Shown: positions 36,255 through 45,900 of the stretch, piece by piece
Position numbering within the stretch: position 1 is the first letter of the stretch
Layout of the letters: each line of letters opens with the position of its first letter
DNA from: Catonia carolina
Taxonomy: Eukaryota; Arthropoda; Insecta; Hemiptera; Achilidae
Length of the DNA: 64,000 bases
Direction: 5' to 3'
Assembly: GCA_035578175.1 (NCBI GenBank)
Contig: JAQMRL010000007.1
Location: 49,424,727 to 49,488,726 of the forward strand
Made by a program: the position numbers and the translations under genes
Notes under the pieces: generated by a model
The model's database searches: none
The model's input: the letters and a program-made list of their open reading frames with translations, nothing else
What the model was told of the DNA's origin: nothing

Positions 36255-37554
36255 TAGAGATGTGGGCCGGGTAAATACCCAGTGGGAAGGTAAATATAAA
36301 TAGGGTATTTACCCAGTGGTCGTTTAAATACCCAAAATGAGGGTATTTTCAGTTATTGAGCTTTTTATTACACTTTTTTAATTGTTGATGAAGTGTTGGA
36401 TGAACAGGGACTGAAACACAGCTATTTGATGCCTTAAATTGAAATCAGGAACAATATTCATCCTTCAAAACTAAACTAAAGGAAAATTGACGTGCGGGTA
36501 TTTATATGTTTTGGCACTTTAACACCGTAACCTTTCTGTATTGGTTCTTAAAGAGTGTTTTTCTTAAACTAAAGTAATATATTGGATAACATATTGTTGT
36601 TGTTTAGTTTTTAACATTTTTAATACATAGGCCTACCAAGGTATTGAGAAGGTCGAGTTTCATTAGGGTACCGACCGGTACTGAAAATGAGCAACAAAGA
36701 CATAGGAGGGAAAAGTGCTTGCTATTTTTGTAGTAAGAGTAGGCTATATGTATATAATTGAAAGATGTGTACTTCAGAACTCAATAAGTAACAAAATATT
36801 TAATAGAAAGGACATTAATTATAAAAAAATGCTTATAATAGGATTAAAATCAATAGAAGCCTCAAGGTCAAACTTCAATTAAGTCATATGGTTCATATAA
36901 ACATATGTTTAACTGCATTAATTTATAAAGTGACCTTGAAGCTTCTACTGATTTTGCTCTTACTATAGTAGAAGTGCTTGAGTTTATTCTTTTAAATTTA
37001 AATATAAAAAAATAAATATTAATTTTTTAATCTTGCTTTAAACCACTATAAATGCACGTCAGGAACTTTTTTTTAGTATGTGGACTCTATAATGGGTGAA
37101 TATGTATGCCAGCAAGCTCAGTGGGTTGGCAGCACTGCTCAGCTGACACTGACACTGAACTTCCCTCCAAATGTCTATTCTTTCATTCTTTGTTTGATGC
37201 CTACTGTACTTAACCTAACTTTTTCATTGTATTGGAGTTGTTAGTTTAGAGTGGTGGTGACTGGTGATAGATTTTTATTTCAGTCTTTTGCCTGATATTG
37301 TGTGAAGATTTCTTTAGCTTAAGTTTATGTTTTATGTCAAAACACTTGTTAACATAATTTTTATAAACTATTAGTGTGAGAAAAATAGGCAAAAACTAGT
37401 TTGGGCAATAGGCCTAGTTTGCATATTGGTACCTTTTTTAGGGTTTAACTTTCTGCGACACATGATTTTTAATGTAATATCAAAAATACCCGGGTATTTA
37501 CCCAAACTGGGTATTTACCCTGATTTATAAGTACCTGGGTATTTCACATCCCTA
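36255..37554 (+). mobile_element. hAT-type element, 1300 bp, non-autonomous
   Basis: It begins TAGAGATGTG and ends CACATCCCTA (10-bp TIR with one mismatch). Perfect 8-bp target duplications CTAACATA flank it at 36247-36254 and 37555-37562, the hallmark length for hAT. Both subterminal regions carry repeated GGGTATTTACCC or GGGTAAATACCC palindromes, probably transposase-binding sites. An internal inverted repeat lies at 36843-36874 and 36926-36958 (shared AGAAGCNTCAAGGTCA). I see no transposase frame, so it would need one in trans. Confidence 0.85.
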
Positions 37555-37562
37555 CTAACATA

Positions 37563-38974
37563 TATGATACAGAATTTTTGTAAATACAGAATAAATTACA
37601 GTATAATTGACAAACAACAATGAAAATACAATTAAGATGTAAGACCTGACTCCAGGTATTAACACTAAATTCAATTCTAGTTATCTGGTTTAAATAAACA
37701 AATTAGAATATGTCACATAAATATAAAAACAAATTTCCTAACCTAACCCATCACAATATTCATTAAACATATTGTGAACTCTCCAAATATCATGTCGTAG
37801 ATTAAAAATAAACTTCTACAAATAAGGTAGACCCCCTCCACACTGTAGAAAACAGATAAATTAAAGCAACAATGTTATTTTCTAAAACTGATTTAGATAT
37901 CATAGTTTCAATATTTATATACCTGCTAAAGCCAGTAATATAGGTCGACTAGTTTTACCGAACCAGAGCACTTTGAATCATAATGAACTCCCCTTGGTAC
38001 ATATGAAACGACATTATTTACAATGATCTAAAAATTCTGCATATATTCAACACAATAAAATAATACCATCAATGATTCTACAGAAAATTAACAAGACATA
38101 AAACTCGAACTAATTAGGATGACTGGCTCAGTTACTTTACCGGAAAACCCTCCAAGAAATCTAAAGAGAGAGCTTGTTGGAGCAGAGATTTCTTGCTACC
38201 TTAAAAATTCATATGACTACAGTGTAACAACAAACACTAATTCAAAATTACATTACAAAGACAAAAACATAGAAGTTCATTAATAGGTGGTTTGCTTCCT
38301 CGTGTTAAATGAATATCATTGTCACCATTAGCCATTTGTTATTGTAACACACTGTACAGGAACAAATAAATAAATAAGGATAAAAAAGTATTTAGATTAC
38401 ATATCAAATAAATATTTCAGATAAAAAAGACTGTATTTTTAAACCTCTTGTATTTTAGACATGATAATAAAAAAACTAGTTTATGCGCAAGAAAGTAGTA
38501 GTGAGATTTTGAACTACAACAAGCCCCACTTTAAAGAAATTTAACCACGAAGTAACAGCATTATACCTTAATAAACTAAAAACTACAGATGAGAAGTGAA
38601 AGAACTACAGAAAAGCACAGTGGCAATTGTATTTTCAATCTGACAATAAATTCCTTCATTATTGGTTGTGAACTTTCATTCATATTTGTAAAATTTGTTT
38701 TTTTTTTTTGCTGGTGTTAAAATGTTTTATTTAACTATTTAGAGTATAAGTAAAACAAAATCAAACAGGTAGCTATGGATGCCAATATACAAGGTAATTA
38801 TAAAAGAATGATAGGGTTGCAGTAATTCAGACCAAGACAGTACAAACATTTTATTTTGAAATATTTTATTAACATATCGCTGATAGCTTGGGACCCAAAA
38901 GCTTGTGCAACAGCAGTTCTAACCTCAACTTAAAGTTTTATATAGTTGCTTTACTCTGTTTAGACTATGTTCAC
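37563..38974. other. no feature recognised
   Basis: AT-rich; no supported gene or repeat. Confidence 0.5.
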
Positions 38975-39186
38975 ATATAAAGAAAAGGACATCGATGGAT
39001 GGGCCGGCAAGGGCCTATACCCTGGTTTCCACAGTCTAGACCAGAAACCTTGTAATTTTTTTCTTGTGGGGTGCATCAAAAAACATTGTTTATTTAAAAA
39101 ATATTCGTAATCTAAATCACTTACAGGAAAGAATTAATGAAGCATTAACAACCGTAACCAAAGATATGTTAACTAACGTTCGATAA
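38975..39186 (+). pseudogene. DDE transposase C-terminal relic (Tc1/mariner superfamily-like)
   Basis: An interrupted frame keeps the RWMGRQGPI and PWFPQSRPE blocks. Then, after a frame change, 45 codons are open: FFLWGASKNIVYL, then NHLQERINEALTTVTKDML, ending in TAA. The FFLWGxxKxxVY block sits just after the last catalytic acid in Tc1/mariner-type transposases common in insects. At least one frameshift and loss of the N-terminal two-thirds make it dead. It lies 600 bp beyond the SKA2-like stop codon. Confidence 0.65.
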
Positions 39187-39240
39187 ACTGAATTAATTAT
39201 AAATAAATTGAACATTTGCCTAGCGACCAATTGTTCACAT

Positions 39241-39283
39241 CCGTCTGCATTAGCAGTAATTGCAGAACAGTCGGACGTTAAAC

Positions 39284-39313
<30 letters not shown>
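39241..39313 (+). mobile_element. extremely 5'-truncated SINE-1 with 12-bp target duplication
   Basis: Only the last 45 or so bases of SINE-1 (from CCGTCTGCATTAGCAGTAAT to GGACGTTAAACC) and a long A tail remain. Perfect duplications AATTGTTCACAT lie at 39229-39240 and 39314-39325. The promoter boxes are absent, so this copy is inert. The pure A tail suggests a young event. Confidence 0.92.
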
Positions 39314-39318
<5 letters not shown>

Positions 39319-39633
39319 TTCACATATTAAAATTTATTAATTATGAAAAAATCTGTTCGACAAATTTGATAAAAAAACATCAACTATTATTTGTTTTAAT
39401 TTAATCCGTATTCAAAACCCCACATTCTTTTATGATGACCTTGTATTTTTAAATTGTAATGTGAAAAGTTAAAATTGAATTTTTTATTTTATTTTAATAT
39501 ATTTTTGACATGAAAACTTAATTACTTCATGAAAAACTATATTATTGGATAGATCTTGCCTGCAAGGATTTGACAGTTCTTGTACAATTACTTATTTATA
39601 AGTCTACTAAGATTAATAACAATGGCAAACCAC

Positions 39634-39646
39634 GGGGGGGGGGGGG
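39634..39646 (+). repeat. poly(G) run of 13
   Basis: An uninterrupted run of 13 G in strongly AT-rich sequence, 145 bp beyond the SKA2-like stop codon on the template of that gene's 3' region. On the gene's own strand it is poly(C). It could be a true mononucleotide tract or partly a sequencing artefact. Confidence 0.8.
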
Positions 39647-39790
39647 TCTACTATACCAACAATACCACTTACAAACTACTCAACAAAAACTCACGAGATG
39701 TAAAATTTATAATGAACATCTTAACGATATATAAATAGGTTACAAATAATTTAATTTAAAAAATTAAAAAATCACGTTTTTGATTGTAAG

Positions 39791-39988
39791 CTAATGACGC
39801 TGGTGGTTTCGGCTGCTGTTTATTTTCGTGCGAAGCGCAAGTACTTTCTGTTGAACCTGCAATGCTTTAAGATGTAAAGAAGAGCGTACAACTTTTTGCA
39901 ATTCTTGAACTTCTAGGATTTCCTGTTTAAGATGTTCATACTCCTCTTTTACTTGAGTGACACTGTCAACGAGATTCATCACAGAAAT
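39791..39988 (-). CDS. SKA2: SKA2-like exon 3 with stop
   Basis: Sixty-five codons and TAG after a TATGTTACAG acceptor. The frame also reads through the acceptor to an upstream ATG at 40012, but those eight codons are intronic. It is predicted to be one long charged helix. The last ten residues (INSSRNHQRH) are basic and polar. Confidence 0.82.
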   Translation of the reverse strand: MSVMNLVDSVTQVKEEYEHLKQEILEVQELQKVVRSSLHLKALQVQQKVLALRTKINSSRNHQRH

Positions 39989-42900
39989 CTGTAACATAAA
40001 TGAATTTAACAAGAAAAATTAATTTTAAAAAATCCCATTCATGAGACGACAAGGCTGGTGACAATTTTAAAAAAGGCTTAGGGTAAGCGCACAGTGAACG
40101 CTGGTCACAGATTGCTGTTTTCAGGTTGCTGGATGGTGCTGGTCGCAGGTACTGATTCACGCTGGCGAGTTCGCACAGTGGGAGCATGTAATTATGCACT
40201 TAAACCATTGTGTCGGTTTTTCAATTTAGCAGTCGGTATTTCAAGATGAGTTCCAGTAGCAGCAGTCATGATGAATTATTTCTTATGGAAATAATTAATT
40301 CCTAATAGAGAGAGAAAAATCGCATATAATTGAAATATTTATTCGTTTATACGAAATTGTTATCTTTTAAAGATGATACTGTTAGTGACAATAATAAGAA
40401 CAGAAAATTGTACGTACCGCGTGTATCATCTTTTTCCGCAATTAAAAAAAGATTAAGACAGGTTTTATAAATACATGAGAATGACTCTGAAAATGTTTAA
40501 TTTCAAGCAAACCTGTCTTACAAAAAACAATGAAGCAACCAATATTTTTAGAAGAAAGACTTGTGATTAGCCTGTATTTAAAACATTTTGACTACCGATA
40601 TTCAATATTACAAAGCATTGTTTGGCCAGTAATAATTTTTTAAAGTTATTTTTATAAACCTATGTTATTATAATTAATTAACAAGTTGTTATTATTTATG
40701 AATATGTATTACACGACGCCAAATATACAGCAATCTGCCAGGAGACCAGCATACAGGATTGTACAAAACAAACCCATGAGCTGATAAGCGCAGGTGACCA
40801 GCGCACAGGTTCCGCCACCAGCGTTTACTATGAGACATCTGATTAAAATATAATGGCATATTTCTGCTAGCAGGTTCCCACTTGTAAGCGACCTATCACC
40901 AGCAACCTGCGACCAGCGTTCACTGTGCATTTACCCTAAGGGTCTACCTTTGATTCATGACAAAAACCATTACTGATTTCTTTATGATTTATTCATTTCT
41001 GGATGATTTTACTTATTATATATGTATAATATTTGAGGTAGTGTATGACTAGGTTGGTGAACAAAATTACAGAAGTAAGCAAACAATATGGGCTAAACAA
41101 AAACACTAATAAGATTAAATTTAAGATCATCAGCAAGGAGGACATGCACGGCATGTCTCTATACATAGACAGGAATAGATTAGAGCATGTTGCACAGTAT
41201 TTATATCTCGGCACTATTATTAATGAGGCATGGGACAACTCGCAAGAGATACGGTGTCATATTGGAAAGGCCTGAGGGGTTTTAATCCAATGGGTTCAGT
41301 ATTTAGGAGCCATGACCTAACATTCAAAAGTCATCTTTAAGAGGAATTAAATGACTATTTTTGTTTCCGAATTCCAACTTTGGTTTTTGAATTCCGGTTT
41401 TAGGCCACTTCCTGTCAAAACCAAAACTTTAAACCCAATCCACGTCCACTAACTTTTTGTATAGATTATAAATCCGAAAACTGTTTGTTGCTATCCCTTG
41501 TAGTTTCAAACTTTTATTTCTTGACATCCAGTTTTGGGCCACTTCCCGTCGACAGTGGAACTTCAAACCCAATTTATGCCCACTAACTTTTCATGTAGAT
41601 TACGAATGGACTACGGAAAATGATACATGACAATTTTAAATATTGCCACCAATTAACTTTGATTAAAAGAAGTAGATTTTGTCGCTTCATTTTATTTACA
41701 TGATAACATAATACAGCGTTACCTCACTTATCCGGATTATCAGCCCGTTCCCGATTGGAGGAAATTTTATTATTTATAAAATTGGGTTATGTCACAAACA
41801 GGATAGCACAACACTGCAAAACGCGTACCGTAGTGTACACTTATCGAATTTTAAATATTCAAAGTATACAGTTACAATATGTATGATTAAACATTAGTGC
41901 CTCAAGCTAAAGATCGCATGCACATTAGTATTTGCTCGGTGAATCATTGCTGGACAACATCAAACAGGATAGCACAACACTGCAAAATGCGTACCGCAGT
42001 GTACACTTATCGAATTTTAAAAATTCAAAGTATACAGTTACAATATGTACGATTAAACATTAGTGCCTCAAGCTAAAGATCGCATGCACATTAGTATTTG
42101 CTCGGTGAATCATTGCTGGACAACATCATGGCGTATTTTCAGCAGCAGCCTGACACCACACAGGCTGAACTAATGATGGTAAAATGACTGCGATTGTGTT
42201 GCCTTTAAACACTATACAAAAATATATGATTTCTTTGTAAGGAATAACTAAATATTAGTATAAATATATATTGGAGTGTGTTTCTGTCTAAAGAATTTAA
42301 AGTGAACAATATATTTTCCCAATACATTTTTTTTTATCGATTTCCTATTGTTTCTGATTTATTCGGGTTTTCTATTTTCTGGATTGTTTCAATCCCAATT
42401 TGTTCAGATAAATGATATATTATGTACTGTAAATTTGGGAGAATAATTATAAAAAAATCTTCTGATTATTTTTCTAGCCCAAGTATCACGTTCTACACAA
42501 ATAAAAAAGACAGGTGGAAAACTAGAGACAAGCGTATCAATTTTTGATTACACACACAATAACTCTTCCAAAAATCCTGGACAATGTTGCTTTTTGTGCG
42601 GCCAATGGACAGCATGGAGCTTTTAATTTACATTTCACTTGCCCTTAAAGCAAGAACATCTTGGATGAGTTTCATATGACAACAAATACATTTACAATCT
42701 CACAACTGCTCAATAGATTTGGGAAACTTTAAAATGATACATAAAATTGTTTTTCAAAGCCTTTGTCATTTCTCTGGTAAAGAATAACAGCTCTTAAGCA
42801 AATATCCTAGATCACAGTATCGTTTCAATATCCTAGATACTGTAATGATTTCAATTTATAAAAAAAAGTTTCTTTTTGCCACCACAAACAATAATGTGCC

Positions 42901-45900
42901 GACACAAATTTTTTCCAATTCTCATAAAATATTTTCATAAAAGGGAACACAGAAAAATGTTCAACATTTCCATAGAAACAAATCCTCATAATGCATCCTG
43001 CAGCTTGACATTAATTCTACTTCATATAATAAATTTCATTAACCTTTTTAAGCTGCCTTGATTTTTATTATTTATTACTAACACATGTTTCGGTGAATCC
43101 ACCATCATCACAGTATATTATATCATTTGAAACTAAAAAAAATGTTAAATCTGTAGAAGTTGTTACATCTTCAGTCATCTATATAAAACTAAATAAAAAT
43201 TAATTTTATATATGACTGAAGATGTAACATCTATAAGTTTTTTAGTTTCCAACGATATTATATACACTAATGATAGCAGATCTACCGAAACAAGTGTAAG
43301 TAATAAATAGAAAAAAATCAAGGCAGCTTAAAAAGGTGAATGAAATTTATTGTATAAATCTATTATATGAAATAGAATTTCTACAGACGGCATAATTTTT
43401 CTGGATAAAAAGTTTTTGTGCTGATGCACACAAATGGCATTCATTTCCCAGCACTACTGCTCTAAATTCATTAGTTGTTTAGGTCATCAGCCAAAAGGCT
43501 GGTTTGAACCTGTAGAGGTTTTACTAAGTAAATCGAGGAGTAAGGTGGTTTACCATTGCCTTCCTCACTGAGTGGAAAAGTACACTTATCAGCATGCCAG
43601 GCCCTCTGAAAAGCATATATTTTCCACTCTGCAAATGACACTTTCACTTCATTCACCACAGGGTCTGGCTGTATAATGAAATCCGTTACAGAGGAGATAA
43701 CTCTGATTAGTGTCTATTACACCTCTACCTCTTCTGTTCTTTAACGATTCAGTCATTTAATTGGCTAACCATGTGATAAGAAACAGAACTATTTATTTTA
43801 GCCCTGCAACGAACAGATTGAGTGTAAATAATTTGACACTCCACCTGTCTGTTATGGGCAATTAATTCATTTAAAGCTAGTATATGAAGTCATCATAAAT
43901 GTAGAGATACCTGTTCACCATCAGTGTCAGCAGCCTCAACAATTTCTTTTTCAAATAAGTCAAGTCTCCAAGTTATATCATCCAGGCGAGAATCTGCTTT
44001 CTTTACCTGTAATAAATACGACAAACACATAATTTTACCACCACTTATGTAAAAATATTAAATACAATAAAGCCTCAACAAACCAAAACGTTATCAAAAA
44101 ATTATAAATTTTTCTTTTAAAGTAACTAAAACTAAAATATAGGCCGCTTCCGTAGAATAGCAGTAGCAAACTACCCTACAATGCAGAGGTCCTAAGTTCG
44201 ATTCCCGGTTAGGATCTAAAATTAGTCAAAACCCAATGATCCAGTTAGATAATCCACCACATTTGTAAATAACTAAGCTGTAGGTGCAAATTTAAATAAA
44301 TTAAAAAAGAAAGCAAAATATAAATTATATATTTAAAGTCAGTGACTAATGTAGTCAATTGATGAATGTAGAACTTGCTGTAATAATAATTTTAACTAAA
44401 AATAATGAATCCATATTTATTCTTTTCACGCTTCATTTCATAAAATGAAATAACAATACGTGAGACACAAACTATCATTTGTATCTCATTAGAACAGGTC
44501 CATGTAAAAACTCAAAACAAAACACAAATGAGTTTTGTTCAATGCGTCTTCTACCTTCTCCAGTTATATTTGCAACAGTGTTGTGTAATTTAATTGAGCT
44601 ATTGATTAAATCCGTATTATAATTATACAGTAGACATTCAGTGCAACTTTTTACTTTCTCTTGCCTATATGAATCTATAGGAGGGAAAGTATTGTTTTCA
44701 TGTCGATTTTTCGAAATCGAGTTTTTACCAGATCTACACGTTTTCAGACCCCCTGAACCAAAAAAACATGTTTTTAGCGATTGGTCTGTGTGTGTGTCTG
44801 TGTGAACAGAATATCTCAAGAACGAAACATCGTACAAACTTAAAACTTAAGTTACCCGACACGAACATTTTCATCAAAATCGGTCAACCAGAAATAGTAG
44901 TTTAGTCATGTAATTTTTCACTTTTTTGCGATTTTCTCAAAAACTGGTCCTACGATTTTTTTTAAAATCGCCTGGGTTACTCAATTTTTTATTCTCTACA
45001 AGATACGGTAGGCGCCATGTTTGCTGAAATTCTTGGTGAGGCTGTTTTAACGTAAAAAAAGTGTTTTTTTAAGATTACGGCTTTAATATGTAAAAATATC
45101 TATGTATGTTTAACATGTAAAAATGTGGCTTTAATATGACGCAAAAATGTATATAATAAAAATTGTAGAGAATTTAAAATGCTACAACTTTTATTTCAAA
45201 CATTTTTTTTTGTATAAAGCTTAGTTTAGCGGTAATTAGCAATTTTCTGTTTTTTTCTCACGAAAACGTGTGAAAAATCTATTTTTTAAAGATTTCGGCC
45301 TTAGTATGCATTTTACGACAAAAGTGTATATAATCAAATTTATAGAAAATTAAAAGATCTACAACTTTTATTTAGATAATTTTTCTCTACAGAGCCTAGT
45401 TTAGCATGAAAGAGTGATTTTCCGTATTTTTAAGCCAAACTGAGGTAGGTTTTCATTTTGCATCTTTCACTCATGATTAAAATAAGGTTATGTTTTTTGT
45501 ATATTTCTAATGTTTTATTACTAGATTATTGGTCATTTTTAGCATTGGCAAGAGAAAGTTGTGTGAGTGTTTCACACCAGATTTTTTAAATCAAAAAGCA
45601 GAATGGAGAAACAACCGACAATTGAATAATAAAGAACCACCTTGACATTCCAATCTCTCCAACAGACATCAACTGGTCAGAGTCAGCAGGCTAAAATCTA
45701 GCCATTCCAAAATGGCACCTTACAGAACACGAAATACATTTTACTGGTAAGAAACTAAAAAGATCAGGGCTAACAATCAAAGATGACACCACAAAACATT
45801 GCCGCCAAGTACTGCAAACAAGGTGCTATTAAGGCTAACTCATTCAATATACCGCATTGTTCTGAATACAAGCCACAGTTTTTCCTTAAAATCGGTTCCA

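Larger units (their letters stand above)
40022..41663 (+). repeat. Rep-X copy 3, split by two insertions
   Basis: Pieces of Rep-X occur in order: CCCATTCATGAGACGAC at about 40035, CTACCTTTGATTCATGAC at about 40944, and the twice-repeated GGGCCACTTCC-type block from about 41335 to 41663. Between the first two lies a Harbinger element (40081-40936), and between the later ones an RTE LINE fragment (about 41040-41335). It lies within SKA2-like intron 2. Confidence 0.6.

Noticed and set aside
39791..40012. Exon 3 frame taken as a complete 73-codon gene starting at 40012
   Set aside because: The first eight codons lie before a good TATGTTACAG acceptor, and exons 1 and 2 supply the missing SKA2-like N-terminus.
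39966..40199. 77-codon minus frame upstream of exon 3
   Set aside because: It runs across the Harbinger left end and Rep-X and overlaps exon 3 in another frame; no family features.
43092..43303. Active hammerhead ribozymes in the palindromic element
   Set aside because: Each core carries a change at an essential position (C3 or G5), so they are listed only as decayed relatives.
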